NCBI GenBank assembly: GCA_944381365.1 | Contig: CALWKW010000006.1 | Location: 51,335-115,334, forward strand | Length of the DNA: 64,000 nt | Direction: 5' to 3' | Origin: an uncultured Christensenellaceae bacterium | GTDB taxonomy: Bacteria > Bacillota > Clostridia > Christensenellales > UBA3700 | Shown here: positions 43,221 to 52,519 of the stretch, piece after piece | How positions within the stretch are numbered: the first letter of the stretch is position 1 | How the letters are laid out: each line of letters begins with the position of its first letter | The notes under the pieces: model-generated | Told to the model about the DNA's origin: nothing | Database searches by the model: none | The model's input: only the letters and a program-made list of their open reading frames with translations | Program-made: the position numbers and the translations under genes

Positions 43221-46185
43221 GAATGGCATGTTTTCAAACAACGAAAATATTGATTATTCCATAAGCACGAAAAAGCGTATGGCAAGCGAAAAAATCTTGC
43301 TTCTAATTTGTGCGGGCATTGCCGCTTTCTGCGATTTTATGCTTCTTATAGTGTCGGCAGTGGTGGGCTATGATGTTTCCATAACTATCTTCCCCGTGTT
43401 TATGCTTTTGGCAGACGCACTTTTTATCGTGGCTATTGTGTTCAGCAATTTCCGATTCAAATATTCGTTGTGGATATGGATAAGTTATGTCGCATTCTCG
43501 CTTTTTATGACGATACTTCTTTTTGTCCTGAACGGCGGATTTTACGGCTATGAGATAATGACGACCACAGCATGTGCTTTGTATATTCTCTCGCACACTA
43601 TTTTATGGGTAGTGATTGGCTTGTGTGCACTTTTCAGCAACTTGAAAAAGGATATCAAACACAAAATTATACTTTGTTTGGTAGTAGGTCTAGGAGTAGT
43701 GTTTGTATTTTCCTATTCTGTCTTTGTAGCGTCAAACGGATATCTAGGACAAGGCGAAAGCAATACTCTAAGACCTATCGTATATGAATATGACAAAAAT
43801 ACTGACACATATACCGCCAAGGATATTGCCAAAGGAAGAGGCGAAAAAGTCATAATTCCCGATACTTTCAACGGCAAAAAGGTGAATGCTGTCGATGTCA
43901 AGATTTTCGGGCACAACGATATAAGCAATATCGTATTGGAAAGCAAGGACGAATTGAGTTTTGTCAATCTTTCGTCTTCTTCTCAAATAAACGAAAATAT
44001 ATCCATAGGTATTGACAGAGAACTTATCGATACATACAGGAATAAGTTTTTCAATCAAAACAATCTTGCAAACATTACGCTTGCAAACTGCATGTATCCC
44101 ACAGGCCTTAATAGTGACGAAGTGTATATCAGCTTTTATTATGACTTCTATGAAAGCTCTGAAGTAAGAAACAACATACTTCCCACTTATATCGGCAAAA
44201 AGAACCAAGCTTTCGATTTGTCATACTTGACGGAAAATATTTCATATATAGATAATTCTGACCAAACAGACAATGAAGATTTGCATTGGTCTTTTATCAA
44301 CAATGAAGGATATATCTTCTCAGATATCGTATCTCAAGAAAAATCTATTATCGGTCAAACCTTGCAGGACAATGTAATGCGTGCCAAGGTGCAATTCGAG
44401 AGAGTATACAGAATAAAATTCCTCGATGACAATGACACCAAGTATGAGGCGGACGACACCTTTAAGCATACTTTCTTGAGCGACAACGAGTATTATTTCA
44501 GATATACCACAATAAATCAGGCAGACAATCTGCTTAGTGAACTTTCAAGAGAGGGATTCGAGCTTGATTGGATAAGCAATAAAGGAGTAAACATCGGAAG
44601 ATTGAGCTCTTATCTTGAATCCAACATCTTTGAAAAAGACGATTTGGTAGAAATAAAGCCTCGCTGGACTCTCAATGCTCCTGTGATATCCAAAATCTTT
44701 TCTCAAAACGATATCGCAAACATTTTCTATGGCGACAATGTAGTGCTCGATGCAGAAGTTGCACCTCCCGTAGAAGGATACAATCTTAATTTTAAGTGGA
44801 CAAATCCCTCTTCGGAGAATTTGGGAAACGACAAAATATTGTCTCTTTCAAAAGTGCTCCCCGATATGTCGGGCACATATACTCTTCAGATAGAAGCATG
44901 GTCGGATGAGACATCTTTGACTTCTCAATCGTCTAAGACCATATCTCTCAATATAATGAAAAAACCTGTCGTCATTGTCTGGACTTTCCCTGAAAACTGC
45001 GTCTATGACGGTCAAGCCAAGACGGCTCTTTATGACTATGACAAAGATGTCCTCATTGACGGAGATATGCTCGCTTTTGAAGACGACATCACAAGCGTGA
45101 CAGATGCGGGTAATTACAAAAATACCGTTGTCCTTACAGACGAGTGGTCAAAACTCTATGAGCTCAAAGACAATATTTTCGAATACTCTGTGGCAAAACG
45201 CCCCGTGAGCGTGACTTGGGACGACTTAAGTTATGCCTACAACGGCGAGCTCCAGCATCCTTTGGCTGAAAGCATAGGAAATGTCTTGAGCGGCGAAGAA
45301 AACATCGTCAGAGAAAATATCAAATACCATGTCGCTGACGGCATAAACGCAGGTCAACATACCGTGTCTTTGTCTTTAAATGCCAAAAACTATACTTTTG
45401 ACAAAACTCAGTCAAAGCAATACACGATAGAAAAAAGAGCGATACAGCTCATTTTCGGAGGAAAAAGCGAAGTAGTCTACAACGGCTATACTCAATATCC
45501 TTTGATTAGCGATATCGACAATATCATAGAAAAAGACAAAGAAGCCGTATTGAAAGACATTGTCTATGAAAATACGGGAAGAAATGTGGGAAAATACAAC
45601 ATTGAGGCAAAACTCGGCGATAATTCGTCAAACTATGTTTTATCTTCTCCCGCAAGCAAAGAATTCAGGATAACACCCAAAGATATTGTGATAAAAGCTG
45701 TCGCTCCCGACAAGACTTATGACGGACAAATGGGTGGAAACTTCAGCGTGGAAATACAAGGACTTGCCTATGGCGATACTTATGAAGACTTCGGTGTTCC
45801 CGTATTCGGCGGAGATGCTATCGCTGCAATAGATGTGGGCACCTATACGCTCGAAGTAAGCTATTCTCCCAACGATACGACAAACAACTACAATATTACT
45901 CGTCAGTCAACTACATTTACGATAACTAAGAAAGTATGCAGCCTTGTGTGGACAGAGAATGTATTCGATATGGACGGAATAGCTCATGCCCCTGAAGTCG
46001 ATACATACAGACAGCCTTATGAGGGACAAATATCAGTCACTTATAAGTATTATGACAACAGCGGAAAATTGCTTGATGAAAAGCCTGTCAAGGCAGGAAG
46101 TTATAGTGTCGAAGCAATCATAACAAGTCAGAACTTCCAGCTCACAAACACAAAGATATCCTTCACAATAAGGGAGGTGCGATAA
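43213..46185 (+). CDS. four-TM membrane protein with LRR-like, Ig-like and MBG-like extracellular repeats
   Basis: 990 residues. Four hydrophobic helices lie in ~28-180 (ILLLICAGIAAFCDFMLLIV, ITIFPVFMLLADALFIVAIV, LWIWISYVAFSLFMTILLFV, then two close segments to ~175). After them, ~190-260 resembles a BspA/LRR_5 unit (KVIIPDTFNGKKVNAV..IFGHNDISNIVLES). An Ig-like domain (~490-580, FKWTNPSSENLG) and four to five MBG/YDG-like repeats (~585-985; YNGELQHPL, YNGYTQYPL, KTYDGQ) follow, each with a GxYxxEA-type strand. MBG repeats are normally surface modules. The topology implies a large external part linked to a cytosolic ATPase set. ATG behind AAGGAGGCGG. Confidence 0.78.
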   Translation: MNKNGMFSNNENIDYSISTKKRMASEKILLLICAGIAAFCDFMLLIVSAVVGYDVSITIFPVFMLLADALFIVAIVFSNFRFKYSLWIWISYVAFSLFMTILLFVLNGGFYGYEIMTTTACALYILSHTILWVVIGLCALFSNLKKDIKHKIILCLVVGLGVVFVFSYSVFVASNGYLGQGESNTLRPIVYEYDKNTDTYTAKDIAKGRGEKVIIPDTFNGKKVNAVDVKIFGHNDISNIVLESKDELSFVNLSSSSQINENISIGIDRELIDTYRNKFFNQNNLANITLANCMYPTGLNSDEVYISFYYDFYESSEVRNNILPTYIGKKNQAFDLSYLTENISYIDNSDQTDNEDLHWSFINNEGYIFSDIVSQEKSIIGQTLQDNVMRAKVQFERVYRIKFLDDNDTKYEADDTFKHTFLSDNEYYFRYTTINQADNLLSELSREGFELDWISNKGVNIGRLSSYLESNIFEKDDLVEIKPRWTLNAPVISKIFSQNDIANIFYGDNVVLDAEVAPPVEGYNLNFKWTNPSSENLGNDKILSLSKVLPDMSGTYTLQIEAWSDETSLTSQSSKTISLNIMKKPVVIVWTFPENCVYDGQAKTALYDYDKDVLIDGDMLAFEDDITSVTDAGNYKNTVVLTDEWSKLYELKDNIFEYSVAKRPVSVTWDDLSYAYNGELQHPLAESIGNVLSGEENIVRENIKYHVADGINAGQHTVSLSLNAKNYTFDKTQSKQYTIEKRAIQLIFGGKSEVVYNGYTQYPLISDIDNIIEKDKEAVLKDIVYENTGRNVGKYNIEAKLGDNSSNYVLSSPASKEFRITPKDIVIKAVAPDKTYDGQMGGNFSVEIQGLAYGDTYEDFGVPVFGGDAIAAIDVGTYTLEVSYSPNDTTNNYNITRQSTTFTITKKVCSLVWTENVFDMDGIAHAPEVDTYRQPYEGQISVTYKYYDNSGKLLDEKPVKAGSYSVEAIITSQNFQLTNTKISFTIREVR

Positions 46186-46186
46186 T

Positions 46187-47338
46187 ATGAAATGCGGATT
46201 TTGTCAGACTACAATAGACAGACCTTTGGAGCTTTATGACGGCAGATGGTGTTGTCCAAACTGCAAAAAAGACATATTTCCCGATACAGACAGCGAATTT
46301 GTCATCGATGCTCTCAATCAGGAGCTTTTCGTAAGGTCGCAGGAATACTATTTCAAATGGCTCACAAGCAAAGACGAAGACAAAAAGACCAGATTCAGAT
46401 TTTTGGACAAAGCCGTAAGTCTTTGCTGTGAATGTGCTTTCCGCTCGCACCCGAGAGCCCTTATGCGTATGGGGTATTATTATGAAAACGGCTATATAGA
46501 TTTCAACAAGAGCCAAGCCGAAAGATGGATAGTCGCATACTTCTATTATAAAGCGGTGTGCTTTAATGTTCACAGAGGCATAGAGACTCCTTCGGGAAGC
46601 GAAGACTATATAGACGAGATTACTCAAATAAAACTCGAATGTGCAAAAAGGCTTGCCAATATGCTCAAAAAGCCCCCTAGAGAAGTGGCGGCAAAGGGCA
46701 GCTTTGACGGCTATGTGGATTTTGACGCAATGAGACAAGTCGTACTCGACAAAATAAAAGAACTCGGCGGAGAATATGACGAGGGAGAATTTGCTCTCGT
46801 GGGCAAACACGAATACGACAATGCCGACATAGCTTTTGCGGCATTAAGATCTTGTTTTGACGAGGAAAGGGCCCCTGTATTCGGAATATTCAAGCTCTCT
46901 TGCAATGAGGCAAAAAAACTCTTTGTCGAGCAAGACAACAAAGGTTTTTCCATACTCGAAAAAATCGGCAGAGATACCAAGCTCAAAATCGCAGAAATAT
47001 ATGACGACAAAGAAATTCAAGGAAAATTCTATGAATTTAAGAATTCAGATGCTATAATAAGTTTTATGGAGAATTGTCCTCAAAAAGGAATATATATTTG
47101 TTTCTTCAACAGCGAGGGCGGACATAAATATCTTAAAAAGCGTCAGATAAATGCTTTTGCAAAGAGTATGTCGCAAAACAACAATGCGTATATCAAACAG
47201 CTTATCGCCGCTCAAAAATACAACTCGAGCGTATTCTATGATGACGATATATACAGATACACGGAAAAGCATATCACGATGGACGGCATCACTCAAAAAT
47301 TCATCGCTGAAATTTCAGAGGAGGAAAAAAATAATTGA
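46187..47338 (+). CDS. zinc-ribbon protein with helical, SEL1-like region
   Basis: 383 residues; family not recognised. The N-terminal zinc ribbon is MKCGFCQTT..DGRWCCPNCKKDIF. Residues ~50-170 are helical and contain a stretch that looks SEL1-like (FRSHPRALMRMGYYYENGYIDFNKSQAERWIVAYFYYKAV). The C-terminal half is mixed alpha/beta without known motifs. No membrane segment. It starts 2 bp after the membrane-protein gene with GGGAGGTGCG upstream, and its end overlaps the next start by 4 nt. Confidence 0.72.
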   Translation: MKCGFCQTTIDRPLELYDGRWCCPNCKKDIFPDTDSEFVIDALNQELFVRSQEYYFKWLTSKDEDKKTRFRFLDKAVSLCCECAFRSHPRALMRMGYYYENGYIDFNKSQAERWIVAYFYYKAVCFNVHRGIETPSGSEDYIDEITQIKLECAKRLANMLKKPPREVAAKGSFDGYVDFDAMRQVVLDKIKELGGEYDEGEFALVGKHEYDNADIAFAALRSCFDEERAPVFGIFKLSCNEAKKLFVEQDNKGFSILEKIGRDTKLKIAEIYDDKEIQGKFYEFKNSDAIISFMENCPQKGIYICFFNSEGGHKYLKKRQINAFAKSMSQNNNAYIKQLIAAQKYNSSVFYDDDIYRYTEKHITMDGITQKFIAEISEEEKNN

Positions 47339-48825
47339 TAGAACTATCAAGGTTGATAAGAATTCTTGACGACAACAAAATCAACTACGCAAGAAAATTC
47401 AAAGATATAGAAATAAACGGCTATGACAGCAATCAATGCCAGAGATTGTCTTTTGAAATAAGAGAAAATATCGAAGACCTTTTGCACAAAGGTTTTGGCT
47501 CAAATATGGATGTCAGCATAAAAAACGCTATATTCGAACTTACCGAAATAGCCACGCAGTTGTCAAAATACAAAGCGGCTTTAAAGCTTGACAACTATAT
47601 CGAAGACACCCACGAGATTATGTATAAATTCAGAAATTACAAAGGAGATAAAAATATGCCCGATATCAAAAAAGAAGTTTTGCTTTATATAGAAGACTCT
47701 ATACAAGGCGTAGACGCTATGATTTTGGAGGAAAAAAGCGATTACAAAAAAAGTATTCTGATGACCTCAAAAGACTTGTTGTCCCAACTCAAAGAAAAAG
47801 TGGAAAATGTATTTGACAATGTTTCGGTAGATGCTTCGGATTGTGCCGCAAATCTTCTCGGCGACAGCAAATACGGCTTGTTTGCATGGAGAGATTATGT
47901 GGGCAGAAACATGGTATTCGATACCGTAAACGAGCATCTCAAAGAAGCTTTGCAAGAAGCAGATAAATGGTCAGAACTCACTCGTTCGGTAAGCAAAAGA
48001 CATTATGCAAAAGACAAGGATATCGTAAAATATCAAGAAGATGTCTTTTCTAGTTTTGCAAAGGTTTCCGCAGTAAAAGAAAAGGGCGATGCCTTCTTCT
48101 CGAGACTTAAAGACTTCGAAGAGCAATTCTCCATTCAGGACGAATCCTATCAGAAAGTCAAAGAAATCAATGAGGATATCGCCGAGATGCAAAAGGAGAT
48201 ATCCGACATAATTCAAAAACTTGACAATGGCGATATGCTCGAAGAAGAAGCCGACACGCAGATTACCATGCTCGAGCAGGATATCGAGATAAGAGAAATG
48301 GAAAGAGAACAATACCGTTCAAGCATACGCATGATGAACAACAATATTCTCGCAATGCGTAGACTTCTTTCCAAATTCAAAAGGCTTGAGCTTATCTACA
48401 AAATGTATCAGCAAATAGAGCCCAATCTCTTTTATACAATGTTTGAATATATAGACTTCAGACAGTTTTTGGACATTCTCAGCTATGGTGCGAGCGAAGA
48501 AGAAATCACTTTGGCTATAAGCTATTATGACAATATTATGGAAAATGTGGCTGAGCAGACCAGACACATGGCAGAGACTGACGAGAGATTTGCAAATGTC
48601 AACAAGATTATGGAAAAAGAGCAAACAATCGTAAGAAGCAAGGAAAGTCAAAAGGACAGAGAAAAACAAAAAGAGGATTTGCACAAACGAATGGAAGAAA
48701 GACGCAAAAAATATATGCGTCAACAGACTCCTCCTTCTGCCCCCGAAACACAGCAAACCCTCGAGAATTCCCAACCTCAAAAAGAAGAGCAAAACGGCGA
48801 ACTTCAAATAAACGATATAGTATAA
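47335..48825 (+). CDS. coiled-coil protein with C-terminal INDIV tail, candidate ESCRT-III-like subunit
   Basis: 496 residues from a TTG start overlapping the previous stop (TTGA), behind GAGGAGG. Almost entirely helical; heptad-like coiled coils run through ~275-350 (INEDIAEMQKEISDIIQKLD, MLEQDIEIREMEREQYRSS) and ~420-460. A disordered Pro/Gln/Glu-rich stretch precedes the last residues QINDIV. The next gene ends in INIDDIV. A helical core with a flexible tail and a short end motif beside a Vps4-like ATPase recalls ESCRT-III proteins, although no Snf7 sequence match can be claimed by eye. Confidence 0.65.
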   Translation: MIELSRLIRILDDNKINYARKFKDIEINGYDSNQCQRLSFEIRENIEDLLHKGFGSNMDVSIKNAIFELTEIATQLSKYKAALKLDNYIEDTHEIMYKFRNYKGDKNMPDIKKEVLLYIEDSIQGVDAMILEEKSDYKKSILMTSKDLLSQLKEKVENVFDNVSVDASDCAANLLGDSKYGLFAWRDYVGRNMVFDTVNEHLKEALQEADKWSELTRSVSKRHYAKDKDIVKYQEDVFSSFAKVSAVKEKGDAFFSRLKDFEEQFSIQDESYQKVKEINEDIAEMQKEISDIIQKLDNGDMLEEEADTQITMLEQDIEIREMEREQYRSSIRMMNNNILAMRRLLSKFKRLELIYKMYQQIEPNLFYTMFEYIDFRQFLDILSYGASEEEITLAISYYDNIMENVAEQTRHMAETDERFANVNKIMEKEQTIVRSKESQKDREKQKEDLHKRMEERRKKYMRQQTPPSAPETQQTLENSQPQKEEQNGELQINDIV

Positions 48826-48850
48826 TCATATTGCAATCAAGGAGAAAAGT

Positions 48851-49567
48851 ATGGCGAGAGAAAGACAAAGGGAGAGAGGCGAAAGACTCAACAATCCTTA
48901 CAGCGAAATGCAAAAACAAAACATGAGAAAACTTGACAATAAGATATTGGAAGGCAAAAAGACCGAGCTTGAAAAATCCGTGGAAGACCTTGCCCGCAAA
49001 GTGGTGGACAGCGAGCATAAATACGGCAAAGACCATTTTAATACAAGAGTTTTGTCGATGTTTTATACCGTAACATTCAGTTTGCAAAATGTAGTGGGAA
49101 TGATGTTTTCCATGAAAGAGGCAATGCAGGTATTGTCTCAAACGATAAACATTATGGACGACACTTTCAAGTTTATCGATGAGATGATGAGCCTCGAAAA
49201 TTACAAGCGTTATACTGCTTGGGGAAGATTCAAGCAAAGACGCAAGATAAGAAAATTCGTAAAAATGAACAGCAACCGCATGAAAGCCATTATGGATATG
49301 ATAAAAGGCTATGGAAAGATTGCTGACGCTATGCTCGTGGCAATGAGCGGTTTTGACAAAAAACTCAAAAAGACCATGCAGACTCAGGGCGGAAAACAAA
49401 ACGATGTGCTTGCAGGCTATCAGAACGAGGCGGCAAAACAGCTCCAAAAATACCGTGAAGAATACAATGCCGAGTCGTCTGAAGAAGGCTCTTCAGTATC
49501 AAGCGATTCATCTTCGGCAAGCTCTTCCGACAACAGCGGCGATATTAATATAGACGATATAGTATAA
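48851..49567 (+). CDS. basic helical protein with acidic INIDDIV tail, candidate ESCRT-III-like subunit
   Basis: 238 residues, the size range of ESCRT-III subunits. The N-terminus is strongly basic (ARERQRERGERLNNPYSEMQK), the middle is helical (~25-190, with VTFSLQNVVGMMFSMKEAM as a hydrophobic helix), and the tail after ~205 is acidic and serine-rich (SSEEGSSVSSDSSSASSSD), ending GDINIDDIV. Basic core, acidic tail and terminal motif are the general ESCRT-III layout and would suit recognition by the next gene's AAA protein. The family itself is not identified. ATG behind AAGGAGAAAAGT. Confidence 0.65.
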   Translation: MARERQRERGERLNNPYSEMQKQNMRKLDNKILEGKKTELEKSVEDLARKVVDSEHKYGKDHFNTRVLSMFYTVTFSLQNVVGMMFSMKEAMQVLSQTINIMDDTFKFIDEMMSLENYKRYTAWGRFKQRRKIRKFVKMNSNRMKAIMDMIKGYGKIADAMLVAMSGFDKKLKKTMQTQGGKQNDVLAGYQNEAAKQLQKYREEYNAESSEEGSSVSSDSSSASSSDNSGDINIDDIV

Positions 49568-49612
49568 TGCCTGCCGAAATTATTGTCAATCCGCTAGGAT
49601 AAAGGAAAAATT

Positions 49613-50752
49613 ATGACTCAGACAAAACAAGAAAGTATCGAACAACTCGAAAAACAACTCAAAAAAGTCACTGACGAAATAAGAGTTATCCTCAACGGCA
49701 GAAAGGATAAAAAAGACCTTACTGACGATGAAAAATCACAATTAAGAGGCAAGTATTCACAAGCTGCTCAATTGTCCCGTACACTTTCCACAAGATGTAC
49801 TTCAAGAGAGCAATGCGACAAATACAGAGTCTTTTTTAAGCAGTTGAGCGATGCGGCCGCAAGCTACGGCTCGGTAATAAAAAGTAAAATCCCCGATACT
49901 ACTCTTGACGATGTCAAGGGCTTGGAGAATGTAAAATCGCTCGTAAAGAGTTTTATATTCATGGCACAGCACCCCGAAATCCTCAAATATTATAATATCG
50001 AGGGCGGACTTGGTATGCTTATGTACGGTGCTCCCGGCACAGGTAAAACAATGTTTGCCGAAGCTATCGCAAATGCTATGAAACTTCCTCTTTTTATCGT
50101 CACGCCTGCCGATATATTCAAATCCTATGTGGGCGAATCCGAACAAGCTGTAAAGGAAATCTTTCAGGAAATCGATGCTTGTCCTGACGGAGCAATACTC
50201 TTTGTGGACGAGTGTGAATCCATATTCAGCCGAAGAGGACAAGACACAAAGGATTATAAGGCAGCGGTCACTACCGAATTGCTTCAACGCATCAACGGAT
50301 TCGGTGTGGACGGCTCAAAGCGTATAATGATCGCCGCCACAAACCGTCCAGATGTAATTGACCCCGCATATCTTAGATACAAGAGATTTTCTCATCTCGT
50401 GCATGTCACCCCGCCTGACAAAACGGCAAAAAAAGCTATCATAGAAAGCAAACTTCAAAATATAGCTTTGGCGGACATTACTATCGATGACATTGTAGAA
50501 GAGACAGAAAAAAGGACTCAAAAGACAATTAAAGGCGAAAATACTGTCGTATCATATTATTCGGCAGCCGATATATGCGGCATTATTGAGGAAGCTTGCA
50601 GACTCGCTCTCGAGCAAATTCAATCCTCTGATGAAAAAAAGCCCATTCCCCTTACAAAAGCCATGTTCGAGAAGGCTTTTGACAAGACTCCTCCCAGCAT
50701 ATCGAGAGAACTCTTGATGAGCTATGAACTCTTTAAAGAAGCAAGAGTATAG
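49613..50752 (+). CDS. AAA ATPase of the Vps4/katanin-like group with helical N-terminal domain
   Basis: 379 residues. The first ~100 form three predicted helices (ESIEQLEKQLKKVTDEIRVIL, DDEKSQLRGKYSQAAQLSRTL, REQCDKYRVFFKQLSDAAASY), the size and pattern of a MIT domain. The AAA core follows: LDDVKGLENVKSLVKSF, Walker A GAPGTGKT (~140-147), pore loop ADIFKSYVGESEQAVKEIF, Walker B ILFVDECES (~192), sensor-1 AATNRPD (~241) and the Arg region LRYKRF. The C-terminal AAA lid and a final helix (SRELLMSYELFKEARV) complete a Vps4-like plan. Expected to disassemble polymers of the two upstream helical proteins (inference). Last gene of the operon; no strong terminator follows. Confidence 0.88.
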   Translation: MTQTKQESIEQLEKQLKKVTDEIRVILNGRKDKKDLTDDEKSQLRGKYSQAAQLSRTLSTRCTSREQCDKYRVFFKQLSDAAASYGSVIKSKIPDTTLDDVKGLENVKSLVKSFIFMAQHPEILKYYNIEGGLGMLMYGAPGTGKTMFAEAIANAMKLPLFIVTPADIFKSYVGESEQAVKEIFQEIDACPDGAILFVDECESIFSRRGQDTKDYKAAVTTELLQRINGFGVDGSKRIMIAATNRPDVIDPAYLRYKRFSHLVHVTPPDKTAKKAIIESKLQNIALADITIDDIVEETEKRTQKTIKGENTVVSYYSAADICGIIEEACRLALEQIQSSDEKKPIPLTKAMFEKAFDKTPPSISRELLMSYELFKEARV

Positions 50753-50880
50753 TTAATAAGTTTTTGCGACAGACAAGAATGGATTGTTTGAGTATTTGCT
50801 AAAATAGTCGTGTTTTTATTAATTATATTTTTAAATCGACAAAATATTTTATGTTGCGAGTCAAAATAATCTGAGTGTTA

Positions 50881-50911
50881 TTGACATCGACCATATATAA
50901 AGTGTTATAAT
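50881..50911 (+). promoter_or_regulatory. candidate promoter of the GPH symporter gene
   Basis: TTGACA (50881-50886) and TATAAT (50906-50911), both exact, but with a 19-bp spacer, 36 bp upstream of the start codon. Confidence 0.55.
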
Positions 50912-50946
50912 ATTCTTGCAAACAATTTTGTAAGGCAAGGGGTATT

Positions 50947-52431
50947 ATGAAATTAAAGTTTAAAGAAAAATTCTTTTATGGTTTAGGAGATTTGTCGGCA
51001 AACATTATGTTTGCGGCAATCTCTTTTTATTTGCTCTATTTTTTCGTCAATGTAGGCGGACTTAAAGCCGAACTTGCTTCAGCGGTTTTCCTTATCGCAA
51101 AATTCTGGGACGCCATAACAGATTATCTTATGGGTAGAATAAGCGACAAGACAAAAAGTAAATGGGGCAAACGAAGAGTATATATGCTCTTTGGTGCCGT
51201 GCCTTACGGACTTGCCTTCCTACTTCTTTGGATCGCTCCTTTCGGTGAAGGTGCTCAGGTAGGCAAAATGATTTATTATACTCTTGCATACATGCTTTTC
51301 AATACCACTTGGACGGTCGTTTATATTCCTTACAACGCAATCACTGCAAATATGACCGACAACTATGACGAGCGTACCTCTCTCAACGGCATCAGGATCG
51401 CTTTGGCAAATGTAGGAATTATTCTCGGAGCTGCTCTCTTCGCTCTATTTGCAGATGGTCAGGAAAGTCTTTTCTATCAGCTCTTCGGCAATGCAAGAAA
51501 AGCATACCTTTTGTCAGCTGCTATATTTGCTTTTATATCTATCGTCATAATGTTGCTTTGTGCGGGAAATATCAAAGAAAGAGTAGATGTGGTCGAACAA
51601 AACGACAAAGGATTTTTTGCCACACTCAAAGAGTTTTTTAAACTCCCCGAATTCAGAAATATCATGATGTGCTATCTTCTCAGCATGGTAGGCTTTGACA
51701 TTATAATGGCAGTGTTTATGTTTTTCATAAACGATTCTTTGGGATTTGCAGGCGGAGCAATGGCAATGGTATTTGTTGCGATACCGCTTGTGTGTGCGAT
51801 TGCATCTTCTTTCGTATGGGTAAAGCTCAGTCAAAAATTCAACAAACACAAAGTCTATACCATCGCTTGTATTTATATGGCGATAGTGCTTTTGTCAGCA
51901 ATATTTGTACCTGCAAAGACAGTTTGGTCCACAGTGCTATTGTGCGTGTTCGCAGGCTTCGGCATGTCAGCAATTCAGATTTTGCCATACGCAAGCATAC
52001 CCGATGTCGTGGAAGTAGACGAATATGTCAACGGTACAAGGCGTGAAGGTGCTTATTACGGCATTACGCAGTTTATGTACAAGGTGGCAAACGGTGTGTC
52101 AATCGCTCTTGTTTCTGCCGTATTGGGAGCTTTCGGATATGTAGAAAGCATGGACGGCTCTGTGATACAACAGCCTCAAGCAGCCCTATCTGCCGTAAGA
52201 GTAGTGCTCGGTGTACTCCCCGGTCTTATCTTCATCATTTCAATAATATTTTCTCACAGAGCAAATCTCTCAAGAGAAAGATTTGCCCAAATAAAAAAAG
52301 AACTCGATGAAAGACGAGCAAAAGCAAATTCATCTTGCGAGTCGCAAACAGACAATGTTCAACAAGAAGAATTGCAAAACAGCTCAAGTGAAGTCATCGA
52401 AGAAAATGCGTCTTCTCAAGAAAATTTATGA
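50947..52431 (+). CDS. GPH-family sugar:cation symporter
   Basis: 494 residues, about 12 membrane helices. Family motifs: FKEKFFYGLGDLSANIMF, FWDAITDYLMGRISDKTKSKWGKRRVYMLFG between helices 2 and 3, and DVVEVDEYVNGTRREGAYYGITQFMYKV late in the protein. GPH members import glycosides, pentosides or hexuronides with Na+ or H+. The last ~50 residues are a hydrophilic Glu/Ser-rich tail. A GH29 fucosidase gene lies convergent downstream, but the cargo is not fixed by sequence. Confidence 0.92.
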   Translation: MKLKFKEKFFYGLGDLSANIMFAAISFYLLYFFVNVGGLKAELASAVFLIAKFWDAITDYLMGRISDKTKSKWGKRRVYMLFGAVPYGLAFLLLWIAPFGEGAQVGKMIYYTLAYMLFNTTWTVVYIPYNAITANMTDNYDERTSLNGIRIALANVGIILGAALFALFADGQESLFYQLFGNARKAYLLSAAIFAFISIVIMLLCAGNIKERVDVVEQNDKGFFATLKEFFKLPEFRNIMMCYLLSMVGFDIIMAVFMFFINDSLGFAGGAMAMVFVAIPLVCAIASSFVWVKLSQKFNKHKVYTIACIYMAIVLLSAIFVPAKTVWSTVLLCVFAGFGMSAIQILPYASIPDVVEVDEYVNGTRREGAYYGITQFMYKVANGVSIALVSAVLGAFGYVESMDGSVIQQPQAALSAVRVVLGVLPGLIFIISIIFSHRANLSRERFAQIKKELDERRAKANSSCESQTDNVQQEELQNSSSEVIEENASSQENL

Positions 52432-52443
52432 TAAAATATCAAT

Positions 52444-52478
52444 AAAAAACAAGCCGATTTTGTCGGCTTGTTTTTTTT
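52444..52478. terminator. bidirectional terminator
   Basis: Stem AAAAAACAAGCCGA / TCGGCTTGTTTTTT with loop TTTTG, between the convergent symporter and fucosidase genes. Confidence 0.9.
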
Positions 52479-52519
52479 ATGTGTTTTTTAGAAATGTGAA
52501 TTTTCGTATTCTGAAAATA

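Noticed and set aside
48319..49447. Long minus-strand open frames inside the coiled-coil genes
   Set aside because: They are antisense to well-started operon genes, have no ribosome sites and show shadow-type composition (Phe/His/Leu-rich).
50460..50500. IDDIV inside the AAA ATPase as a third copy of the tail motif
   Set aside because: It falls in the normal C-terminal lid of AAA proteins, where a D-D-I helix start is usual, so it was not counted as a tail signal.
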